A stretch of 37,291 nucleotides of DNA from Chthoniobacteraceae bacterium (GTDB taxonomy: Bacteria; Verrucomicrobiota; Verrucomicrobiia; Chthoniobacterales; Chthoniobacteraceae). The notes under the pieces are model-generated. The model worked only from the letters and a program-made list of their open reading frames with translations, ran no database searches and was not told where the DNA came from. Numbering within the stretch: position 1 is the first letter of the stretch; each line of letters begins with the position of its first letter. Of the stretch, positions 25,492 through 32,696 are shown piece after piece. Position numbers and translations under genes: made by a program. The stretch lies in contig CANJPY010000050.1 in assembly GCA_947476255.1 (NCBI GenBank), positions 1 through 37,291 of the forward strand, written 5' to 3'.

Positions 25492-26364
25492 ATGAATATC
25501 GGCATCACCGGAGCCAGCGGTCTCATCGGACGGAGGCTCACAGACCTCGCCCTTCAGCGCGGCCACGAAGTCTTCGCCTTCTCGCGCACGCCCGCGCGCC
25601 GCATTCTAGGGTGCACCATGCGTCTGTTCTCCACGGACGCTCCCCCCGATTTTGAATCCTGCGAGGCCATCGTGCATCTCGCCGGTGAAAGCGTCCTCGG
25701 CCTCTGGACCGCCGCCAAAAAACAACGCATCGCCCAGAGCCGTATCCTTGGTACCCGCCGCGTGGCGGAAGCCATCGCTTCCATGCAAAACCCTCCCGAG
25801 GTTTTTATCAGCGGCTCCGCCATCGGCTTCTACCCCGACAGCGGCGACACGGAAGTCCTCGAATCCGCCCCCTGCGGCGCGGGTTTTCTGGCGCAAACCA
25901 GCCGCCTCTGGGAAGCAGAAGCGCTCAAGGCAGCGGCCCCGAGGATCGTTCTGCTCAGAACGGGGCTCGTGCTCGCGCGCGAGGGCGGCGCTCTGCCGCT
26001 TTTGACGCGTATTTTCCGTCTGGGGCTCGGAGGCAAGCTGGGCTCAGGCCAGCAATGGATGGCATGGATTCATCTGGATGATCTCTGCCGTCTTTTTTTG
26101 TTCTGCGCTGAAAACCAGTCCCTTTCGGGGCCGGTGAACGGCACGGCGCCGTGGCCGGTGAGGAACACGGATTTCACCAAAACACTCGCCTCCAAATTGC
26201 GTCGCCCCGCCTTTTTGAGCGTCCCCGCCTTTGCCCTGCGCTGGTTGGGCGAGTTTTCCCACGAACTATTGGACAGCAAAAGGGTCCTTCCAGGCGTCGC
26301 CTCAGCACAGGGCTTTCCCTTTCGCTTTCCCGAACTTCCTCTAGCCTTGAGCAATCTATTATAA
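25492..26364 (+). CDS. TIGR01777-family SDR (epimerase-like, SDR39U1/YfcH type)
   Basis: 290 residues. The Rossmann motif TGASGLIG (residues 6-13) gives NAD(P) binding. Further family landmarks are IVHLAGESV (in place of the usual LAGEPI), a W-x-x-x-x-K stretch before SRILGTRRVAEAI, FISGSAIGFYP, GGALPLLTRIFRLGLGGKLG, QQWMAWIHLDDLC, and a DUF1731-type C-terminus (LRRPAFLSVPAFALRWLGE and SKRVLPG). The enzymatic substrate of this family is not established. The next gene starts 40 nt downstream on the same strand, so a short operon with the HAD phosphatase is likely. Confidence 0.92.
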   Translation: MNIGITGASGLIGRRLTDLALQRGHEVFAFSRTPARRILGCTMRLFSTDAPPDFESCEAIVHLAGESVLGLWTAAKKQRIAQSRILGTRRVAEAIASMQNPPEVFISGSAIGFYPDSGDTEVLESAPCGAGFLAQTSRLWEAEALKAAAPRIVLLRTGLVLAREGGALPLLTRIFRLGLGGKLGSGQQWMAWIHLDDLCRLFLFCAENQSLSGPVNGTAPWPVRNTDFTKTLASKLRRPAFLSVPAFALRWLGEFSHELLDSKRVLPGVASAQGFPFRFPELPLALSNLL

Positions 26365-26404
26365 CAGATTGTTCCACGCGCCCCTCCGCACCACCCCACC
26401 TTTT

Positions 26405-27289
26405 ATGTCCGCTCCTCAAAACGTCATCGCGATTGTCTACGATTACGACCAGACACTCAGCCCGAACTACATGCAGGAGGAAGTGCTCTTTCCAGCCTTT
26501 GGAATTGATTCGCGCGCTTTCTGGAAAAAAGCGCAGGAACTCGTGCGAGAACAAGGCTACGACAATGAGCTCGCCTACATGAAGGTGCTTCTGGACTGCC
26601 TCGGCATGGACCGCCCCACCAATGCCCGCCTCAAAGAACTGGGAGGCAGCCTCCGCTTTTATCCCGGGCTGCCCCAAATGTTTGAGGAGTTTGCCAAGGG
26701 CCTCCTCTCCAACGTCCACGAGGCGCACGGCATCAAAGTCCAGCACTACATTATTTCCAGCGGCCTCAAAATCCTCATCGAGGGCAGCCGCCTTGCGCCC
26801 TACGTGCAGGGGATTTTTGGCTGTGAGTATGCCGAAGATGCCAGCGGCTGCATCACCTTCCCCAAACGTGTCATCTCGCACACCCAAAAAACGCAGTACT
26901 TGTTCCGCATCAACAAAGGACTCCTTTCCATGTCTCAGGACGTGAACGACCACATGCCTGCGGACCTGCGGCCCATTCCTTTTCAAAACATGATCTATGT
27001 CGGAGACGGCCCCACGGACGTCCCCTGCTTTACGGTTGTGCGCCAGAACGGGGGCCACGCGATCGCCGTGTACAATCCGGAGGACGCGAGCCGGTCCTCC
27101 TTCAGAAAATGTTACCAACTCTCTACGCACGCCGACCGAGTCCGGCACATCGCTCCTGCAGATTTCCGCTCGGGTAGCCACCTGCGCCTTCTTTTGGAAC
27201 AGATGGTGAATGAAATCGGCAACCGCATCGTTGAAAACCGCGCCCGGGAACTCGAAGACGCCACGGTGCGCGCCCCCCAGCACGCGTAA
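26405..27289 (+). CDS. HAD-superfamily phosphatase
   Basis: 294 residues from the ATG at 26405; an in-frame TTG at 26369 would add 12 residues but is less likely. HAD motifs are visible: motif I VYDYDQT (nucleophile D13, acid/base D15), motif II IISSGL, and motif IV YVGDGPTDVPCF with the acidic pair. The cap region includes a helical segment (AFWKKAQELVREQGYDNELA), consistent with a C1 cap, phosphoserine-phosphatase-like. It is a cytosolic phosphoesterase; the substrate cannot be assigned. It follows the SDR gene closely on the same strand. Confidence 0.88.
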   Translation: MSAPQNVIAIVYDYDQTLSPNYMQEEVLFPAFGIDSRAFWKKAQELVREQGYDNELAYMKVLLDCLGMDRPTNARLKELGGSLRFYPGLPQMFEEFAKGLLSNVHEAHGIKVQHYIISSGLKILIEGSRLAPYVQGIFGCEYAEDASGCITFPKRVISHTQKTQYLFRINKGLLSMSQDVNDHMPADLRPIPFQNMIYVGDGPTDVPCFTVVRQNGGHAIAVYNPEDASRSSFRKCYQLSTHADRVRHIAPADFRSGSHLRLLLEQMVNEIGNRIVENRARELEDATVRAPQHA

Positions 27290-27375
27290 GAACGGGCACA
27301 ATCACCCCCCGCAACAAAAAGTCTCCCAAGTTTCGGTGTCGCTGCGGGTCGAACTTTGATTAAAGATTCCATTTT

Positions 27376-28410
27376 ATGAACACCCCCCGCTGGATTTTAC
27401 CCGCCGCCACAACCATCGCTCTTTTCACCAGCGCCGCCCCCAAGGTTTGCGCCCACGACGTCGAGGCGGACATGACCATTGCTGCGCAACGTTTTCTCGC
27501 CACGCTCGGCCCCGAACAAACCGCCAAAGCCTGCTTCAAACTTGAAGATGCCGAACGCAAAAACTGGCACTTCATTCCCCGCACACGCCTGGGCCTCACT
27601 CTCAAGGAAATGACTCCCGAGCAACGCCTCGTCGCGCAGGCCCTGCTCGCCACGGGCCTCAGCTCTCAGGGGTACGCCAAAGCGGTGAGTGTGATGAGTC
27701 TCGAAGCGATTCTCGCCGAACTTGAAAAAGGTCAGGCAGGCAAACCGGTCCGTGATCCTGAGATGTACTTCTTCTCGATCTTTGGCACGCCCGAGAAACT
27801 CAAACCATGGGCCTGGCGCTTGGAAGGCCACCATTTGGCCCTCAACTTCACGTGCTCCGGACACGGCACGGCCTCCACACCCTCGTTCTTCGGGACCAAT
27901 CCCGGCGAGGTCCGCCAGGGGCCGAGGGCTGGTATCCGCTTGCTGGGCAAGGAAGAGGATCTCGGGCGCGAACTCGTGCGCTCCCTTGACGAGGCGCAGC
28001 GCAAACAAGCTTTGATTGCAGCGGAAGCGCCGAAAGACATTCTCAACGATCCGAAGCGTGAAATCTTGACGGAGCCCGAAGGTATTCCCGTTTCAGCGCT
28101 CAAACCCAAACAGCAGGGTCTCGTAGAGCAAATCGTGAGGGAATATCTCGGCACACACCGTCCTGAAGTTGAGGCGAGTGAATTTGAACGCATCAAAAAT
28201 GCGGACTGGAATGCCGTGCGTTTCGCATGGGCCGGAGGCGTGGAACCCGGCGAAGGCCATTATTACCGAGTGCAGGGAAAAACCTTCGTCATGGAGTACG
28301 ACAACACGCAAAATGGCGCAAACCATCCGCACTCCGTGTGGCGCGACCGCGAACGTGATTTCGGCGTCGACCTCCTGAAGGAACATTACGCCAAAAGCCA
28401 CGGCAAGTAG
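27376..28410 (+). CDS. Secreted DUF3500 protein
   Basis: 344 residues. A short signal peptide (MNTPRWILPAATTIALFTSA, cleavage near VCAHD) precedes the DUF3500 domain. The latter is recognised from FGTPEKLKPWAWRLEGHHLA followed by LNFTCSGHGTASTPSFFGTN, and from GGVEPGEGHYYRVQGKTFVM and EYDNTQNGANHPHSVWRD near the end. The length is normal for the family. The biochemical function of DUF3500 is not established. Conserved His, Asp and Asn residues in the C-terminal motif suggest ligand or metal binding, which is inference only. It is 86 bp downstream of the HAD gene, on the same strand. Confidence 0.9.
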   Translation: MNTPRWILPAATTIALFTSAAPKVCAHDVEADMTIAAQRFLATLGPEQTAKACFKLEDAERKNWHFIPRTRLGLTLKEMTPEQRLVAQALLATGLSSQGYAKAVSVMSLEAILAELEKGQAGKPVRDPEMYFFSIFGTPEKLKPWAWRLEGHHLALNFTCSGHGTASTPSFFGTNPGEVRQGPRAGIRLLGKEEDLGRELVRSLDEAQRKQALIAAEAPKDILNDPKREILTEPEGIPVSALKPKQQGLVEQIVREYLGTHRPEVEASEFERIKNADWNAVRFAWAGGVEPGEGHYYRVQGKTFVMEYDNTQNGANHPHSVWRDRERDFGVDLLKEHYAKSHGK

Positions 28411-28437
28411 GGTTTAAACAGGCCGGAAAGCCCCGCT

Positions 28438-28475
28438 CTCCAGCGCAACGTTTCATTCAACAGGAAGCGCTGGGG
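28438..28475 (+). repeat. Inverted repeat just after the DUF3500 gene
   Basis: CTCCAGCGC and GCGCTGGGG pair over 9 bp (one G-T) around a 20-nt loop, about 28 bases past the stop. No T-run follows, so it is not a standard intrinsic terminator. It may protect the message end or be part of a structured leader for the small ORF. Confidence 0.35.
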
Positions 28476-28545
28476 TGTCTAAGGCGGCGGCGTGCCAGCG
28501 AATGGGCTTGGCATCGACGCCAACTGCGTGTTGAGTGAATACTTT

Positions 28546-28653
28546 ATGGGACACAACAAAGGCAAAGATAACGTCAAGAAGCGCGCTGTACGGCGCAAGA
28601 AAAACGACCGTATTCTCGCGGCCAAAGAAGCGGCGAAAGCCCCAGTCTCCTAG
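28546..28653 (+). CDS. Candidate small basic protein (35 aa)
   Basis: The ORF starts at ATG 28546 and stops at TAG 28651-28653. It reads MGHNKGKDNVKKRAVRRKKN, then DRILAAKEAAKAPVS, with 12 Lys/Arg in 35 residues and an Ala-rich tail, like small nucleic-acid- or ribosome-associated peptides. An intrinsic terminator follows 75 nt downstream, consistent with a short transcription unit. The Shine-Dalgarno is weak, and the ORF could be chance. Function is unknown. Confidence 0.45.
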   Translation: MGHNKGKDNVKKRAVRRKKNDRILAAKEAAKAPVS

Positions 28654-28728
28654 GTCCTGTAAGGGAGTATCCCCCCTTGTCCTGCGCTGAATGCGGACGG
28701 GCAGACAGTCGATTTTCTGGTTTTGAAC

Positions 28729-28758
28729 ACCCCTGGGGCGCAGTCCTCAGGGGTTTTT
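28729..28758 (+). terminator. Intrinsic terminator
   Basis: ACCCCTG (28729-28735) and CAGGGGT (28748-28754) form a 7-bp stem with a 12-nt loop, followed directly by a run of T (28754-28758). It would end transcription coming from the DUF3500 gene or the small ORF on the plus strand. Confidence 0.75.
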
Positions 28759-28777
28759 CATGTCTGCAGCACTCGCT

Positions 28778-29686
28778 CTAACGGCCATGGGCCTGAATCC
28801 ACGCCAGTCCAGCCGCACCTGAGACCGCCAGCAAGCCCCCCAAGATCGCCCGACGGCTTGGCTTTGTGCCTTCCATCATCCAGGCCAAGCCCATCGTGAC
28901 GAGCGGCGAAGTAGCGACAATGGGCAGCACTTTGACACTCGGGGTCGTCAACAGCGCCCATTGGAAACAGGCGACGCCAAAGGTGGGGCCCGACAAAGCG
29001 TTGCCAATCACCAGAGGGGTGGCTTTTTTCCAGATGCTCGCAGGATGTCGTGGTTCCTTGGACTTGCCCAGCAGAGTGAGCACGGCCCAGAAGACGAGGG
29101 TCGTCAATACTCCGGCGATAATGCGCTGATAGGCTGCAGTACCACCATCCACGATGGAGTCGGCGAGCGCGGCCGCCGCATTGCCCCGGCGCGAAAACAC
29201 CGCCCCCAACGCCTGACCCGTGGCGGAGCCGATCCCAAAAAGAACCCCCATTTTGAAAGCTTTGGCGTCCCCCTCCCAATGCGTATCGGGAGCGAGCGCG
29301 AGCGCAACCCCCGCGAGAATGATCGCACAGAAGGTCACCTCGGTGAGGGTGGGCTGGGTGCCCAGAAGCAGGTATTCACTGACGCCCGCGATGGGCGCGG
29401 CCAGACATTGAGTCAGCAAAATGGCCAGGCGCGGGCCGATCCGGGGGAGCGCGCAAAACAGCGCAATATCCCCCAAGCCAAAGCCGATCACACCGCTCAA
29501 TAAAAACCAGGGCAAACCGGCTCCACTCAGGCCACCTCCCCATCCATGGGCCCAGATTCCCAGCAGGATCATGGCGAGAATCAGGCGCGACACATTGGCC
29601 TGCATGGAGCCCACGACCTTTGAGGATCTGGAGGCAAACAGGACCGAAAACGAAAAGAGAAAAGTAGTCAGCAGGGCGGGAAACAT
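28778..29686 (-). CDS. EamA/DMT-family transporter
   Basis: 302 residues, strongly hydrophobic, with about ten predicted membrane helices in two related halves (helices begin MFPALLTTFLFSFSVLFASR, and the second half from about residue 145 with MGVLFGIGSATGQALGAVFS). The GxxxGDIALF-like stretch (GVIGFGLGDIALFCALPRIG) and the terminal GGLLAVSGAAGLAWI are typical of EamA proteins. It is an inner-membrane drug/metabolite transporter-type permease; the substrate is unknown. The ATG is 20 nt after the stop of the uronate-isomerase-like gene on the same strand, so the two are probably co-transcribed, and a linked sugar-acid metabolite is a reasonable guess only. Confidence 0.88.
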   Translation of the reverse strand: MFPALLTTFLFSFSVLFASRSSKVVGSMQANVSRLILAMILLGIWAHGWGGGLSGAGLPWFLLSGVIGFGLGDIALFCALPRIGPRLAILLTQCLAAPIAGVSEYLLLGTQPTLTEVTFCAIILAGVALALAPDTHWEGDAKAFKMGVLFGIGSATGQALGAVFSRRGNAAAALADSIVDGGTAAYQRIIAGVLTTLVFWAVLTLLGKSKEPRHPASIWKKATPLVIGNALSGPTFGVACFQWALLTTPSVKVLPIVATSPLVTMGLAWMMEGTKPSRRAILGGLLAVSGAAGLAWIQAHGR

Positions 29687-29706
29687 GACGGCGCAGTTCT
29701 ATGCCC

Positions 29707-30951
29707 CTAGCGCCCGATGAAGGCTTCAAAGCCGCCCCCGAGCAACTGCCGCACATCGCGCTCAATTTCGGCCCGCGACACATGCCAGCCTGTATCGGAG
29801 AGGTCGGAATACTTTTCGGCCAGCACCTCGGCAAGAATAGGGCGGGAATGGCTCCACTTGTAGGCAAGTTGATCCATCACCCGGCAATCGCTGTGTTGAG
29901 GCGTCACCCCGAGCCCGAGCAGTTCGATACGCATCCGCGTAATCTCTTCGATGAGCGAAGGGTTGTTCAAAAACCACCAGCAACCGAAGACGTGCAGGTT
30001 CCTGAATTTCCGGGCCGCCACACACAGAGCGTGCTGGTTTTCGCGCGCCAGCATGGTGCAGATGAACTTGTTCTGGGGATAGGCGGCGCACAGGGCCTCG
30101 ACCGAGGGCACGTCCGCGGGCGCGAGACTGTCGCCAGCCATGCGCAGGTCAGGGTTCACGCCGCGCCGGACGCCAATCATCATTGCAAACGCCTGGCCAT
30201 GGTCGCGCCCGAACGGCAGCACGGCTTCTTGAAGCAGCCGGTTGGTCACGCTGTTTTCTGGAAACCGCCACTCGGGAGGCAGGGAAACCATGCAGTACTG
30301 GGAATCCATTTTAAGCGCCCAATCGCCCAAAAACCGACGGACTTCAGACAGTGTTTGTCCCGAAAGATCGGTCTGCACTTGGTAGCCCCAACCGTATAAT
30401 TGAGCGGCTGTTTTTTCCCATTCCAGAAGAAGTGGATCCAAGCGGAGGGCGGCCACGAAGGCGGGATGCCGGGTAAAACCCTTCTCCCAGGTGGGGCGTT
30501 CCTGGTCATCAAAGGGCAGGTTCGTCATGCAAACCTTGCGAACCTTTGAGATTTTGAGGATGTGGTCCGTGTAAGACTCCGGCGTCCATTTTGCGAAGTG
30601 TTTGCGCAATTTGGGAAGGTCGCGTTGGCGCGCATCAATGCCGAGAAGATGGAGCGTGGTGAGTACGCCCCTGCAGGCTTCTGAAAGCGGAGAACGTTCA
30701 ATAAACAGATGGTTCCAGATCCAGTCGGCCTGCTGGGTTTTGTCCCTGCCCCAGAAAGCATCCGTCGGTTCGCTCGAACAGCGGAAGGCTTCGGCGATCA
30801 GGTAATGATAGGTCAGGAGATCGTCAATTCCCCAGGACACCAGTGACCCAAAGGCGGGGTCAAAAAGGTGCGTGTGGATGTCAAACACGGGGGTGTTTTC
30901 AACCACTTCGTGGACAACCTGGCAAAGAGTCGGGTGGCGTTCAGCGCTCAT
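29707..30951 (-). CDS. Uronate-isomerase-like amidohydrolase
   Basis: 414 residues, an amidohydrolase-superfamily TIM barrel related to glucuronate/uronate isomerase (UxaC). Seen: FDIHTHLFDP near the N-terminus with the HxH metal pair H26 and H28, an FGCWWFLNNPSLIEEIT stretch that matches the family WWFN block, and HSDCRVMDQLAYKW where UxaC has its late Asp-containing loop. The protein is about 50-60 residues shorter than typical UxaC (about 470). The classical reaction is D-glucuronate to D-fructuronate. Because of the divergence, the substrate is inferred and another sugar acid or lactone is possible. It is cytosolic and heads a two-gene unit with the EamA transporter. The ATG follows an AGGGGG stretch immediately upstream. 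Confidence 0.78.
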   Translation of the reverse strand: MSAERHPTLCQVVHEVVENTPVFDIHTHLFDPAFGSLVSWGIDDLLTYHYLIAEAFRCSSEPTDAFWGRDKTQQADWIWNHLFIERSPLSEACRGVLTTLHLLGIDARQRDLPKLRKHFAKWTPESYTDHILKISKVRKVCMTNLPFDDQERPTWEKGFTRHPAFVAALRLDPLLLEWEKTAAQLYGWGYQVQTDLSGQTLSEVRRFLGDWALKMDSQYCMVSLPPEWRFPENSVTNRLLQEAVLPFGRDHGQAFAMMIGVRRGVNPDLRMAGDSLAPADVPSVEALCAAYPQNKFICTMLARENQHALCVAARKFRNLHVFGCWWFLNNPSLIEEITRMRIELLGLGVTPQHSDCRVMDQLAYKWSHSRPILAEVLAEKYSDLSDTGWHVSRAEIERDVRQLLGGGFEAFIGR

Positions 30952-31006
30952 CCCCCTAGAAAAGAGACGCGGGGCCTAGGAAAGGAAGCCCTTTTTCATC
31001 GGATGC

Positions 31007-31056
31007 AAAAAAAACGCTCCCTGACACTGTGTTTTCCGCGTCAGGCCGAGGAGAGC
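31007..31056 (-). terminator. Intrinsic terminator of the DUF2851 transcript
   Basis: On the minus strand CCTGAC and GTCAGG (plus-strand 31040-31045 and 31020-31025) form a stem extended by GCTC/GAGC, followed by eight T (the A-run at 31007-31014). It lies 176 bases past the DUF2851 stop and before the isomerase start. Confidence 0.75.
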
Positions 31057-31079
31057 GATGACGGCAAGGGCAGGCCTAC

Positions 31080-31109
31080 TTTTGGCCGCTTTTGGCCGCT
31101 TTTGGCCGC
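31080..31109. repeat. 10-bp x3 tandem repeat
   Basis: Three perfect copies of TTTTGGCCGC lie in the 3' region of the DUF2851 gene. Confidence 0.9.
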
Positions 31110-31153
31110 AACATGAGCTCCATAAAGACTCTCTGAGTCTTTGAAACGTCGAA

Positions 31154-31171
31154 GCGGAGCTGGGGCTCCGC
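31154..31171. repeat. Short perfect hairpin
   Basis: GCGGAGC-TGGG-GCTCCGC is a 7-bp stem with a 4-nt loop. No T-run follows on either strand. It is part of a repeat-dense intergenic stretch. Confidence 0.6.
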
Positions 31172-31206
31172 GGTCCCAGAGGAAAAGCTCCAGTTTTCTG
31201 CGCTTT

Positions 31207-31243
31207 TGGGCATCAGCAACCGCTCTGGGCATCAGCAACCGCT
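31207..31243. repeat. 18-bp direct repeat covering the DUF2851 stop codon
   Basis: TGGGCATCAGCAACCGCT occurs at 31207-31224 and 31226-31243, one base apart. The right copy contains the last codons and stop (SGC-stop) of the DUF2851 gene; the left copy lies just past it. This is a local tandem duplication of a gene end. Confidence 0.9.
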
Positions 31244-32557
31244 GAGGCCCGTGACTGTGCTGAGAGCCTGTTCGGGAAAAGGACACCCGGCGCAATCGCT
31301 GGAGTCGCACCGGCAAAAATCCTCGTAGAGCTGGAGCAAGCCCTGCTGGCAGGCCGCTTCTGCCAGCAGTTTTTTGGTGTCGGGTCGAGTGGCGAGCAGG
31401 CGGGCGGCGGCGGTTTTACTGCGCCTGTTGCGCCCGCGTGCGCGCATGGAGACGAGTTTGTCCCAGTCACCATTGAAAGGCAGCAGACTGTTCACCAATA
31501 GTTCCTCGATGCGCTCCTCTCCGATAAGCGCCAGTGGCCGCGCCGCGGCTTGGGAGTGGAACGTGTAGTGGTTGGTCCAAAACGGATGCGCGAGTCCGCA
31601 CAGGAAGGTGGTGCAACGCTTCCAATCGTTCATCGCCACCAAACGTCGCAACGCTCTCCAGTGCCGAACGAGCGCGGAGAGCGCGCCAATGCGTCGCGCA
31701 GGATGGTTGGCCGGACGCTGGCCATGAAGGCGCCACAGCGCGGCCGGAATTTGCAAAGCCTGATAGGCGTCCCGGTGCGGCCACCAGTGTTGCCAAAGTT
31801 TGCGCGCATGCACACGCGTTTCCGGTGATAACGCCGCGAGATTGGGGGTCGGCAAAAATCCGGAAACTCCAAAAAGGAGCGCTTCAGCCTCCTCTGGGTC
31901 CTGGCTGAGCCTGTGCAAGGGAAGCCTCTGCGCAAGCAACCGGAAGGGGAGCGTGTTGTTGGGATACCCCATTCCCATGGCCAGCGCTTGGTAGAGCGCC
32001 TCGTTTTCACCGTGCACCTCCCCCGTCCGCCGGAGCGCTGCGGCTTTTCGCCGAAAGCGCAGCAACGCCGCGTCCAGAAGGGTCGCTCGAATTTCCGACA
32101 CCGATCTTGCAGCCAACACCGGAGCGCACCGTCCTGCCCTCGCCAGCGGCCCCCCCACGATGCCAGTGTTCGCACCCATGGGAAGTTGCACCTGCACCAC
32201 CAGCCGATGGGACGCCGTGCGGGAGAAAAGCCGGCCCGCACAGTTGTGCTGGAACACATGAAGGACGACGTTCTCGTAATCGGGGTTCTGAGAATGGCCG
32301 TGGCGTTCCCAGTCCCTGATGTCTGGATCGATTTCGATGGCTCCCCGTTTGGCCGCCGCCCCGTTGATACTCACAGCCGCCTCCACAAAATCAGGTCCCG
32401 CGGCGCGATTCCAGATGCCAAACTGAACGATGTTGACCGTTTCCCCGTTTGTGCCCTCAAACTCACGCCCGAACTCGCCGGCAAACCAGCGTGCCTGAAG
32501 TTCAAGCTCGCCTGAAAGAGTGGATGTCACGCCCCGATTGCACGCCCCCATACCCAT
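31232..32557 (-). CDS. DUF2851 family protein
   Basis: 441 residues. DUF2851 is recognised from the N-terminal LSGELELQARWF, QFGIWNRAAGPDFVEAAVSI, GAIEIDPDIRDWERHGHSQN and YENVVLHVFQHN, and from the C-terminal Cys cluster CRCDSSDCAGCPFPEQAL, which could bind a metal. The function of the family is not established. The Asp/Glu/His-rich N-terminal core could be a nuclease-like fold, as speculation. The ATG at 32557 is used, with a second ATG two codons on; neither has a strong Shine-Dalgarno. A 9-copy CACTGC repeat begins 56 nt upstream. It is on the same strand as the Ig-cyclophilin gene, 139 bp downstream of it. Confidence 0.85.
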   Translation of the reverse strand: MGMGACNRGVTSTLSGELELQARWFAGEFGREFEGTNGETVNIVQFGIWNRAAGPDFVEAAVSINGAAAKRGAIEIDPDIRDWERHGHSQNPDYENVVLHVFQHNCAGRLFSRTASHRLVVQVQLPMGANTGIVGGPLARAGRCAPVLAARSVSEIRATLLDAALLRFRRKAAALRRTGEVHGENEALYQALAMGMGYPNNTLPFRLLAQRLPLHRLSQDPEEAEALLFGVSGFLPTPNLAALSPETRVHARKLWQHWWPHRDAYQALQIPAALWRLHGQRPANHPARRIGALSALVRHWRALRRLVAMNDWKRCTTFLCGLAHPFWTNHYTFHSQAAARPLALIGEERIEELLVNSLLPFNGDWDKLVSMRARGRNRRSKTAAARLLATRPDTKKLLAEAACQQGLLQLYEDFCRCDSSDCAGCPFPEQALSTVTGLSGC

Positions 32558-32612
32558 GCATCGGTTGGTTGGCAGCGGGCGGATTCATGCCCGTGAAAAG
32601 GCATGAAATCTG

Positions 32613-32672
32613 CACTGCCACTGCCACTGCCACTGCCACTGCCACTGCCACTGCCACTGCCACTGCCCCTGC
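32613..32672. repeat. Hexanucleotide microsatellite (CACTGC)9 plus one variant unit
   Basis: Nine perfect CACTGC units occupy 32613-32666, followed by a CCCTGC variant. It lies between the stop of the Ig-cyclophilin gene and the start of the DUF2851 gene, 56 bp from the latter. Confidence 0.95.
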
Positions 32673-32696
32673 CGAGAATCGCCGGATAAAAGCGGT

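Larger units (their letters stand above)
28411..28777. other. Intergenic region (367 bp) with hairpin, small ORF and terminator
   Basis: It lies between the convergent DUF3500 and EamA genes. It contains a 9-bp stem-loop (28438-28475), a 35-codon basic ORF (28546-28653) and an intrinsic terminator (28729-28758). No RNA family was recognised. Confidence 0.6.

Noticed and set aside
26174..27301. 375-codon minus-strand ORF antisense to the SDR and HAD genes
   Set aside because: It mirrors two well-supported genes, has no recognisable domain and arises from the GC-rich codon bias of the opposite strand.
31041..31316. 91-codon minus-strand ORF over the DUF2851 gene end
   Set aside because: It is built from the short tandem repeats and the terminator stem; no support as a protein.
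32613..32672. CACTGC array considered as a CRISPR-like or iteron array
   Set aside because: The units are contiguous 6-mers without spacers and no Cas or replication gene is near; a simple microsatellite.
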